Shown in pieces: positions 47,704-55,689 of a DNA stretch of 64,000 bases (its first letter is position 1; every line of letters begins with the position of its first letter). Origin of the DNA: Wolbachia endosymbiont of Ctenocephalides felis wCfeJ (GTDB lineage Bacteria; Pseudomonadota; Alphaproteobacteria; Rickettsiales; Anaplasmataceae); NCBI RefSeq assembly GCF_012277315.1, contig NZ_CP051157.1:62001-126000 (forward strand). Direction: 5' to 3'. The position numbers and the translations under genes were made by a program. Under the pieces are notes generated by a model that was given only the letters and a program-made list of their open reading frames with translations, was not told the DNA's origin and did no database searches.

Positions 47704-47892
47704 ATTCTATGTGGAATAATAAAGAAATGGTCAAATATTGAGGTGTACAGGACAAACACAGAAGGATTTACAGTGGTGCGTAAACCTAATGTTTCAATAC
47801 TTGCACATTAAACCTGATCTTGACCTTATCCAAAAATTGTGGAAAGAGTTTGTTTTTGATATCATGTTATATCTATAGAATTCTAGTACCGT

Positions 47893-49395
47893 ATGAACTT
47901 TAAATCGGTTGTTTTATGTATATTAGATGGCTGGGGAAATGGAATAGAGAATAATAAATATAATGCTATCAGCAATGCAAACCCACCCTGTTGGCAGTAT
48001 ATTAGCTCTAGTTACCCAAAATGCAGTTTGTCTGCCTGTGGAACCGATGTTGGGCTACCAGATGGTCAAATAGGCAATTCAGAAGTTGGCCACATGAATA
48101 TTGGCAGTGGCAGAGTAGTGATGCAAAGCCTACAGCGCATTAATCAGGAAATAGGAACAATAGAAAGCAATGTAAATCTACAAAGCTTTGTTGGCAATTT
48201 AAAAAGTAAGCATGGTGTATGCCATATAATGGGATTAGTGTCAGACGGTGGTGTTCATTCGCATCAAAAACATATTTCAACTCTAGCAAATAAAATATCG
48301 CAACATGGAATTAAAGTGGTGATACATGCATTTTTAGATGGCAGAGATACATCACCAAATTCGGGAAAAAAATGCATTCAAGAATTTGAAGAGAGTATAA
48401 ACAATGACATAAGAATTGCTACTGTCTCTGGACGTTATTACGCTATGGACCGTGATAACAGGTGGGAAAGAACAATTGAAGCTTACGAAGCTATCGCATT
48501 TGCAAAGGCACCTTGTCACGATAGTGCGATGTCGTTGATTGACAATAATTATCAAAACAACATAACTGATGAGTTTATCAGACCTGCAGTAATAGGTGAT
48601 TATCAAGGCATAAAACCAGAAGACGGGGTGTTGCTAGCTAACTTTCGTGCTGATCGGATGATACAATTGGCAAGTATCTTGCTTGGTAAAACAGACTATA
48701 TTGAAGTAGCAAAATTCTCTTCAATTTTAAGCATGATGCAATACAAAGCGGACTTAGGAATTCCCTGTCTTTTTCCTCCTCCATCCTTTGTTGACACTTT
48801 AGGGCAAGTAATAGAAGACAATAAATTACGGCAATTACGTATTGCTGAAACTGAGAAATACGCTCATGTAACTTTCTTTTTTAATTGTGGGAAAGAAGAG
48901 CCTTTTCCTGGTGAAGAAAGAATTCTCATTCCCTCACCAAAAGTCAAAACTTATGATTTGCAGCCCGAAATGTCAGCCTTTGAGCTTACAGAAAAGCTTG
49001 TAGAAAAAATTCATTCCCAAGAATTCGCACTGATAGTTGTAAATTACGCTAATCCTGATATGGTAGGTCATACAGGTAATATGAAAGCAGCTCAGAAGGC
49101 TGTGCTAGCTATAGATAATTGCCTTATGAAAGTGTTCAATGCCGTTAAAGAAGCGGGTAACACTGCGCTCATTGTTACGGCAGATCACGGCAATGTTGAG
49201 TGCATGTTCGATGAAGAAAACAACACACCTCATACAGCACATACTTTGAATACAGTTCCATTCATCATATGCTTTGATTTTTGTGATAATCTAAATTTGA
49301 GAGACGGAAGATTATCTGACATCGCCCCTACTGTTTTACAATTGCTTGGGATTAAAAGCCCTGATAAAATGACGGGTAGTTCATTGATCGTTTAA
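47893..49395 (+). CDS. gpmI: 2,3-bisphosphoglycerate-independent phosphoglycerate mutase
   Basis: Interconverts 3- and 2-phosphoglycerate with Mn. 500 residues of the alkaline phosphatase superfamily: CILDGWGNG with the first metal Asp, catalytic Ser63 in [50 protein letters not shown] and VTADHGNVE. Full length. Confidence 0.96.
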   Translation: MNFKSVVLCILDGWGNGIENNKYNAISNANPPCWQYISSSYPKCSLSACGTDVGLPDGQIGNSEVGHMNIGSGRVVMQSLQRINQEIGTIESNVNLQSFVGNLKSKHGVCHIMGLVSDGGVHSHQKHISTLANKISQHGIKVVIHAFLDGRDTSPNSGKKCIQEFEESINNDIRIATVSGRYYAMDRDNRWERTIEAYEAIAFAKAPCHDSAMSLIDNNYQNNITDEFIRPAVIGDYQGIKPEDGVLLANFRADRMIQLASILLGKTDYIEVAKFSSILSMMQYKADLGIPCLFPPPSFVDTLGQVIEDNKLRQLRIAETEKYAHVTFFFNCGKEEPFPGEERILIPSPKVKTYDLQPEMSAFELTEKLVEKIHSQEFALIVVNYANPDMVGHTGNMKAAQKAVLAIDNCLMKVFNAVKEAGNTALIVTADHGNVECMFDEENNTPHTAHTLNTVPFIICFDFCDNLNLRDGRLSDIAPTVLQLLGIKSPDKMTGSSLIV

Positions 49396-49532
49396 TTTTG
49401 ATTATCATCCTCTGTCATCTTAGCTGGGATTTACAACTATCACAGCATGGGTTTATCTGGAAGATAAAGTAACAAGAAAAAAACTATGTAGCGTATAGTG
49501 AGTATTTTTCCTATTTTAGTATTGCAAATATA

Positions 49533-50156
49533 ATGGGTGTGATTATTTTTTTATTTAAAATTTTAATTGTTACTCTTTTGTCAACTACACAAATTTTTGC
49601 AAAAGAAAAACTACATATACTTTATGACAAAGAAAGCGGTTTGCAATTATCACTGCCTGGTAGTATGATTGTAGATAACAACAATAACGTACGGACTGTT
49701 TATAATAATTACGGAAATGACTCTCTTATAAAAAACGCAAGAAAAATTATTTCATTTAAATTCAAAGACGACCGCTATTATTTTATAAGAGCAGATGTAC
49801 TAATCAGCAAAAATGATGTTTCAGAAAAAGCATGCTATAACAGTTACCCATATATAAATTATGAAAGTTTTAGTAACAATGAAGGGAAAGAGGTACCAAA
49901 CGAGATATTGATAGACGGACATTACTTTACATATCTTAGAGGTAGTGATAATGCTATGAGCCACCTCTATGGTGCAGATACATATAGGGGTATAATTAAT
50001 GGTAAATGTGTTTTTTTTGACATTTACTCAAACATAACAAGCCCTGATGCATATATTGATGATCATTTTTTAATAAAACATATATGGAGCTCATTCCATG
50101 AAGATATGATAACTGTAAATAACATTATAAAAAATGTGAAGTTTGATTGTCACTAA
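49533..50156 (+). CDS. Orphan exported protein
   Basis: 207 residues, no family recognised. A clear signal peptide (about 1-22, IIFLFKILIVTLLSTTQIFA, cut predicted after FAK-preceding Ala) and a mixed alpha/beta mature part rich in Asn, Tyr and Asp with two cysteines (about 110 and 154). The only nearby partner is a convergent fabD. Likely periplasmic or secreted by the Sec route. Confidence 0.7.
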   Translation: MGVIIFLFKILIVTLLSTTQIFAKEKLHILYDKESGLQLSLPGSMIVDNNNNVRTVYNNYGNDSLIKNARKIISFKFKDDRYYFIRADVLISKNDVSEKACYNSYPYINYESFSNNEGKEVPNEILIDGHYFTYLRGSDNAMSHLYGADTYRGIINGKCVFFDIYSNITSPDAYIDDHFLIKHIWSSFHEDMITVNNIIKNVKFDCH

Positions 50157-50290
50157 ATAAGAAATAAACCTTTTAGTCATTTTCTGTGGGGTGCTTTTGC
50201 GTACAACATTTTTGACGGGGTTGCATGGAAACCAGCTCTGGCTACTTGGATGACATCCTTTCTGGTCTATCAATCATAATGTTCGTAAAA

Positions 50291-50322
50291 TGTATCTATT
50301 TGGGTAATACCAAATAGATACA
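50291..50322. terminator. Bidirectional terminator hairpin
   Basis: A perfect 12-bp stem, TGTATCTATTTG (50291-50302) with CAAATAGATACA (50311-50322), loop of 8. It lies between convergent genes. On the reverse strand it is followed by TTTT, so it most clearly serves fabD, whose stop lies within 3 nt of it. Between 50157 and 50290 a decayed palindrome remnant is seen. Confidence 0.75.
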
Positions 50323-50324
50323 CT

Positions 50325-51305
50325 TCAACTTAAGCTAACTTCTAAATTTTCTACCGTTAACACTAATGATCCATTAAAAAAATCGTCAATATCACCAACA
50401 CTATCTATATTTTTTGTGCTGATGGATTGATCAATTCTTTTAACTAAATTAGATAAAACTTTATTAGGTCCAATTTCGACGAATTTGTTGATGCCATGTT
50501 TTGCCATATATAAAACCATCTCTCTCCATCTCACTCTGCTTACAACCTGCTTAGCAAGCAAAGCTCTTATAATTTCTTGGTCACTTTCTTTTTTAGCTGT
50601 AACATTTGATACAAAGGGAACTAAAGGTTGAGTTATTGTGACATTTTCTAAAAATTCCAAAAGTTTTTCATCAGCAGGTTTCATAAGAGATGAATGAAAA
50701 GGCCCACTAACTTGCAATTTAATTAGTTTTCTAATGCTTGAGTCTTTGAATAAATCAGGTAACATTTCAAGAGCTTCCGCAGTGCCGCTTACCACTACCT
50801 GTCCACCGCCATTATCGTTTGCAACTTCACAAACCCCGTCAATTTGGGCTGATTCTAATACATCTTCTACTTCGCTTATCTCTGCTCCAAGCAATGCAAC
50901 CATTCCGCCTTTACATTTCAGAGAGGCTTCATGCATCGCTTCACCTCGAACTTTCAGCAGTTTGACTGCAGACTCAAGAGTCAATGCTCCTGCAGCACAT
51001 AATGCTGTGTATTCGCCAACTGAGTGGCCGCAAACATATTTAACATTGTAATCAGAGAAAAGAGATCTGCCAAATACATACTCCATAACACGTAGTATTG
51101 CAATTGACACTGCCATTATAGCCGGCTGAGCATTTTCTGTAATTGTTAATTCTTCAATAGAACCATCAAAAATTAAACAGGATAACTTCCTACTCAGTAT
51201 ATCATCTACTTCATGAAATACCTGTCTTGCAATGGAAAACTCGCTATATAAGCTCTTTCCCATTCCTACAAACTGAGAGCCCTGACCAGGAAAAGCAAAA
51301 ATCAT
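50325..51305 (-). CDS. fabD: Malonyl-CoA:ACP transacylase
   Basis: Loads malonyl on acyl carrier protein in fatty acid synthesis. 326 residues: FAFPGQGSQFVGMG at the start, catalytic Ser95 in CGHSVGEYTAL, Arg in KVRGEAM, His in SGPFHSSLM, and the Q-loop EIGPNKVLSNLVKRI near the end. Full length. Confidence 0.96.
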   Translation of the reverse strand: MIFAFPGQGSQFVGMGKSLYSEFSIARQVFHEVDDILSRKLSCLIFDGSIEELTITENAQPAIMAVSIAILRVMEYVFGRSLFSDYNVKYVCGHSVGEYTALCAAGALTLESAVKLLKVRGEAMHEASLKCKGGMVALLGAEISEVEDVLESAQIDGVCEVANDNGGGQVVVSGTAEALEMLPDLFKDSSIRKLIKLQVSGPFHSSLMKPADEKLLEFLENVTITQPLVPFVSNVTAKKESDQEIIRALLAKQVVSRVRWREMVLYMAKHGINKFVEIGPNKVLSNLVKRIDQSISTKNIDSVGDIDDFFNGSLVLTVENLEVSLS

Positions 51306-51477
51306 AATGATAATTATTTATTCTTCATTAAGTATACTACTTTGTTTATTTTTTGTCAATGTACTTCTTACCTGTCATCCAAGTAGTAAACACTTGTATC
51401 TGGGATCTACTTTTCTAATCATGCACCACTAAATAGAAGGCTTTTTTACATAGTGACGCAAGATTTTACAACAATAA

Positions 51478-51506
51478 TTGACTTAACATGTTGAATTCAC
51501 TAGAAT
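51478..51506 (+). promoter_or_regulatory. Promoter for rpmE
   Basis: TTGACT (51478-51483), 17-nt spacer, TAGAAT (51501-51506), 30 nt before the rpmE ATG. Good match for a constitutive promoter of a ribosomal protein gene; nadK follows and may share it. Confidence 0.65.
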
Positions 51507-51535
51507 ATTAATTGACTAAAAGTTTGTAGGTAGCA

Positions 51536-51748
51536 ATGACAAAAATTGATTATCATAAAATTACTATAATTATGACAGATGGTAAGGAGTTTGAAACTCG
51601 CTCCACTTATGGGAAGGAAGGCGATAAAATAAAACTCGATAGGGATCCTCTAACCCACCCTGCATGGACTGGAAGTTTGACAAGCGGATCGGCAAGCAAA
51701 ACTAGCAGAGTAGCTAAGTTTAACGATAGATATGGGAGTATTTTTTAA
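51536..51748 (+). CDS. rpmE: 50S ribosomal protein L31
   Basis: 70 residues matching bL31: a beta N-terminus ITIIMTDGKEFETRSTYG, then LDRDPLTHPAWTG and SRVAKFNDRYGSIF. The zinc-binding cysteines of the C+ form are absent, so this is the zinc-free form seen in many alphaproteobacteria. Followed 33 nt later by nadK. Confidence 0.93.
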   Translation: MTKIDYHKITIIMTDGKEFETRSTYGKEGDKIKLDRDPLTHPAWTGSLTSGSASKTSRVAKFNDRYGSIF

Positions 51749-51781
51749 TTTCCTTTTTTGTTTTAGAGAACTGACTGAAGC

Positions 51782-52576
51782 ATGCATAAGTACAAAAATA
51801 TAGGCTATGTTGCTTCTCCATCGCTAAAATCGCAGGAAGTAATCAAACTGTTACAAAAATTTAATCTTATCAATATAACAGAGGAAAATAAATCCGAAAT
51901 TGATCTACTCATAGTTATTGGTGGTGATGGCTTTATGCTGCGCACCCTGCATAATTACGTAATAGGAAATAAAAACATACATGTGTACGGGGTAAACACT
52001 GGTAATGTTGGGTTTTTGATGAATAAGTGCTTTAGCTGCAGTAAAAATCTAGTTGATCATATAGAGCACGCAACTCCAACACAGCTCACTTTGTTAAAAA
52101 TGGAAGCCACAGATATAGGTGGTAAGAAATATTATTATATAGCAGTGAACGAAGTATATGTCTTTAGAAAAGCGAATCAAATAGTAGAAATGGATGTTAC
52201 CATAAATGGAAAACTAAAAATAGAAAAATTTAGAGGGGATGGAATAATATTGTCTACCCCAACAGGTAGCACTGCGTATAACTTTTCTGCTGGTGGTCCA
52301 ATTTTACCACTAAACTCAAACTTACTTGCACTGACCTCCATCAATAGCTACTACCCAAGGCATTGGAATGGAGCGTTAATTTCAAATGATACAATCGTGC
52401 AAATCGACATTAACAATGTGGAAAATCGTCCAGCACTTGTAGTATCAGATTACAAGGAGTTTCATCACATATCACAAATAAAAATGCAAAAAGACCATGA
52501 GAATACAGTCACTTTACTTTTTGACATAGATTATTCACTAGACGAAAGAATCTTTGATCGGCAGTTCTTATACTAA
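51782..52576 (+). CDS. nadK: NAD kinase
   Basis: Makes NADP. 264 residues: GGDG at 47-50 in VIGGDGFMLRTLH, VNTGNVGFLMN, and the second conserved block FRGDGIILSTPTGSTAYNFS then AGGP. Length matches the short alphaproteobacterial form. Start follows the upstream rpmE by 33 nt. Confidence 0.94.
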   Translation: MHKYKNIGYVASPSLKSQEVIKLLQKFNLINITEENKSEIDLLIVIGGDGFMLRTLHNYVIGNKNIHVYGVNTGNVGFLMNKCFSCSKNLVDHIEHATPTQLTLLKMEATDIGGKKYYYIAVNEVYVFRKANQIVEMDVTINGKLKIEKFRGDGIILSTPTGSTAYNFSAGGPILPLNSNLLALTSINSYYPRHWNGALISNDTIVQIDINNVENRPALVVSDYKEFHHISQIKMQKDHENTVTLLFDIDYSLDERIFDRQFLY

Positions 52577-52667
52577 ATTTTCATATTTATTCTTAAATTA
52601 GTATTTACTACATCTTAACAACTATAGTGTAATTAACACAGCATAGTAATTAGTTTCGGAGAGTAAA

Positions 52668-53642
52668 ATGCCAGAAGGATTAGCGCCTATACCAGCACCT
52701 AGAACAAGCGTTTCGCAAAACAGTGATGATACTAATAGCAACATAGATTCAGAGGTTTCTTTAATCAATTCAAAAAAGAAAACAAACAGAATCTGGCCAA
52801 GAGCAAAATATGCTATGCAGCAGAGGAGCTTTATACTTCCTGCAACAAGTTCTTTTCTCATTACAGCGTATCTGTCTTGTTCATATTTATATCGTCTGTT
52901 TTATTTAAAAGAGACAGTAGATTTTATAAATTACGTAAAAAGTTTTCAAACATGGCCACTAATAGCCATATCTTCTGTATTAGCTACTATAAGTTTGTGT
53001 ACTTTTATACATAATTATAGAAATACTGAATCGCCAACTGTGCACAGTCTTGATGATTTAAGCAATGTGGTGAGTAACGATAATTTAGTTCATGATATTA
53101 AGGTATATAAAAAGAACAATGATCTAATAAAATTTAAAAATAAGAGTTATGCAGGGCATAGAAACATACCAGATTTTACCTATAAAAAATTAAAATTAGC
53201 AAATGAAAGAGTATTATTCAACGTTTGTCTCTCTACACTTATAACTACTGGCTCTATATATCCACTTACTAAGTATTTACAACTAGGACCAGAAGGCTTT
53301 ATTAAGTCTTTTAGTTTTAGTGGTGGAAAAGAAGAACTAATAGCCTCCAAATTCTTCTCCAGTGCCCGTAATAGAGAACTAATCATAGTTGCTGCAGTTT
53401 TGACTGTACTTACAGTATCTCTAGTATGCATGCTTGCGTACTATCATAATAAGAAAACAGATATAGAACCATTAAAGTTCGATATACTTGTTAACGATAA
53501 TATTGAAGTAAGAAACAATCGATACTGTGAAGAAGTAAAAGGCAAATGCAAAGAAATAAGTACAGAGATAGAAACTATTGTTATTAGGCATTATAACGAT
53601 AACTCCGACACAAAAGGTAAAATAACTATTTTAGCATTGTAA
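52668..53642 (+). CDS. Orphan four-TM membrane protein
   Basis: 324 residues, no family recognised. A Pro/Ser-rich N-terminus (LAPIPAPRTSVSQNSDD) is followed by four hydrophobic segments near 62-82, 90-110, 185-205 and 244-262. They form two helical hairpins around a polar, probably cytoplasmic, central loop (about 115-180). The Lys/Glu-rich tail has two Cys (near 285 and 292). GGAGAG precedes the ATG at 52668. Architecture resembles other Wolbachia-only membrane proteins here; role unknown. Confidence 0.7.
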   Translation: MPEGLAPIPAPRTSVSQNSDDTNSNIDSEVSLINSKKKTNRIWPRAKYAMQQRSFILPATSSFLITAYLSCSYLYRLFYLKETVDFINYVKSFQTWPLIAISSVLATISLCTFIHNYRNTESPTVHSLDDLSNVVSNDNLVHDIKVYKKNNDLIKFKNKSYAGHRNIPDFTYKKLKLANERVLFNVCLSTLITTGSIYPLTKYLQLGPEGFIKSFSFSGGKEELIASKFFSSARNRELIIVAAVLTVLTVSLVCMLAYYHNKKTDIEPLKFDILVNDNIEVRNNRYCEEVKGKCKEISTEIETIVIRHYNDNSDTKGKITILAL

Positions 53643-53695
53643 AAATGTGCTTTTTGCATAATCTAAGCAGAAAATAAGACAAATTAGTATTTTAA

Positions 53696-53735
53696 AGTTA
53701 GCGTTTCTTAATTTTAACGCTAACTGCTTTTAAAT
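53696..53735. terminator. Bidirectional terminator hairpin
   Basis: AGTTAGCGTT (53696-53705) pairs with AACGCTAACT (53716-53725), perfect 10-bp stem with loop of 10, followed by GCTTTT on the plus strand and TTTAAAA on the minus strand. Lies between convergent genes. Confidence 0.75.
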
Positions 53736-53815
53736 TCTTTCAGCTTAATGTTTGAAAGTTTGCAACCGTTGCGCCATTGCCTGAACAATTACAGCATGTC
53801 TAGTGCATACACAAA

Positions 53816-54904
53816 CTAAACCCTATCGCCAGGTTTAACAAACAAGTGACCCAATGTTATTAATTTTATAGGCTTGTCTTCGTTATGTACTATGACCCAA
53901 ACTCCATCGCTTTCGTGGTCAACAATTTTGATCGGTATGAACACTACATAACCGTTGTCATTAACAACTTTTATTCCAAGAATACCCTCATCATTTAAGT
54001 TTAGAGCTGAAGAAGGAATTTTATATGCAAACTTTTTGCCTGAAGGCAGCCTGACGTTGGCAGTTAATCCCTGCAGGGATATTATTTCGTTATTAGCTAC
54101 TTTTACCTCTATCCTATAAGATCCAGTTTTAGGCTCAGCAACCTTACTGATGAAACTTACTTTACCTTCTAGTTTCCTTCCGCCTAGCAAATTAATTTGA
54201 GCTGTACTACCTATCTCCATCTTATCTACTTCACTTTCTGAAACGTACAGAACCACAAGAACCTGATCAAAATTAACTATATCAGTTATTTTTTGCCCAA
54301 CCTGAATAAAGTCTCCTTCATTTACGTTGATCTTGTCTATATAACCGTCAATAGGCGATTTAACAGCAGTATTTTCCAAATCTAACTCCAGCCTTTTTAG
54401 GTTAGCTTTTGCACTTTGCAATGCCGTAAAGGCTTCCTCTACTTGCATTTGCGCTCTATGCCCTTTTTTACTTAGCTTGACAGAGGAATCATATTCAATT
54501 TCGCGCTGCCTTAAAAGTGCCTTGGCTCCTTCAGCTTGCTCAGTACGACCACAATCTTCTATCTTTAACACTATATCATTTTTTTTCACCTTCTCCCCAT
54601 CAAGTAAATAAATGGCAGTAACTTTACCACTTACTTCTGAGGCAAGGCTGGCCCTATATAAGGGATTTACTGTGCCAGAAAAGCTCAAATATATAGTGCG
54701 ACTTCGCGGCTTGAATTCCTGAATTTTTACTGAAAAACTACTAGTTGCATTACCGCTATTAACTATTTGATTTTTCCTCAAAAGTACACTGTTGACAAAG
54801 AATAACAGAATAAGAGCAACGCTAGAAATGATGATTACTTTATTCCTCATCTTTAAGTTTAAGCAATAAAATTTATTAATCAGTTTTGTTAGAAATAGTA
54901 GCAT
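53816..54904 (-). CDS. RND-type efflux membrane fusion protein
   Basis: 362 residues, or 344 from the ATG at 54850. An N-terminal membrane helix (VIIISSVALILLFFVNSVLL) is followed by the biotinyl-lipoyl halves (ASLASEVSGKVTAIYLLDGE and NTAVKSPIDGYIDKINVNEG). These surround a short helical hairpin, and then comes a beta-barrel (EIGSTAQINLLGGRKLEGKV). This is the HlyD/AcrA adaptor family linking an inner-membrane pump to an outer-membrane channel. No pump gene is adjacent. Confidence 0.88.
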   Translation of the reverse strand: MLLFLTKLINKFYCLNLKMRNKVIIISSVALILLFFVNSVLLRKNQIVNSGNATSSFSVKIQEFKPRSRTIYLSFSGTVNPLYRASLASEVSGKVTAIYLLDGEKVKKNDIVLKIEDCGRTEQAEGAKALLRQREIEYDSSVKLSKKGHRAQMQVEEAFTALQSAKANLKRLELDLENTAVKSPIDGYIDKINVNEGDFIQVGQKITDIVNFDQVLVVLYVSESEVDKMEIGSTAQINLLGGRKLEGKVSFISKVAEPKTGSYRIEVKVANNEIISLQGLTANVRLPSGKKFAYKIPSSALNLNDEGILGIKVVNDNGYVVFIPIKIVDHESDGVWVIVHNEDKPIKLITLGHLFVKPGDRV

Positions 54905-55107
54905 AAGTTAAATTCTAGGATCAGAAATATTAAGTACAATATTAAGCATATTGCTGCTATTGTCACTCCATAAATAGTCCTGTAAACAAAAAGTAAATTG
55001 TGCCCATTATCAAACTATTAGAATTTCAGTAATGTTGTTTTACATAAAGGTTTTTATCCAGTTGAAAACAGTAGAAACTTATAAAAATTGTATAGCAATT
55101 CATTGAA

Positions 55108-55548
55108 AGAAACCACTTGACAGTTTCAAAAAGTACGCTTACCATATGGCTGAAGCTATTTATTTATCTTCAGTCTGTGCAGATAAAATGACAAAAAACT
55201 CAATGTATTTGGCGTCTCATGTTTAATTTTTTGCACTATGTGCACTTATGTCTTTAATAAACTTTCAAGGTTTTTACCTATATAAGCTAAAATGCGCTTG
55301 TTAAAGCGTTTAAAACAGTAAAAAACGCCGATTAAAAGATAGATAGTGAATAACTAGCTAACAGGGTTTCTTTTGCCTTTTTTCTGCTTGGTAAATTTCT
55401 TAACGTTTAAATTTAGATCAGTTGCGGTTTAAAAGCAGCGAGATTAGACGTTTAGAATAAAAAAACGCCAGTTTATAAAGTTAATATAAATAATTAGCCA
55501 CCAACGGGGTTTCTTTTGCTTTTTTTCTTGTTTGGTAAATTTATTAAC
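55108..55548 (+). repeat. 430-bp dispersed repeat, copy E
   Basis: Same orientation as copy A and near-identical to it. Unlike copies A, B and D it has no palindrome cluster joined to its right end; it is followed by TTAACCCTAATGCTGAAATG, which may be a truncated type a element. Confidence 0.85.
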
Positions 55549-55689
55549 CCTAATGCTGAAATGAATAAAACTAAAACAGATCCAAGAGGAGCAGGACTTG
55601 AGGTTTAGCAATAGGCTTTCGGAGCAAAAAAATATTTATTTCCAGAATAAGTTCCATACAATAAAACATCGTACTAGTTGTCATTTTTC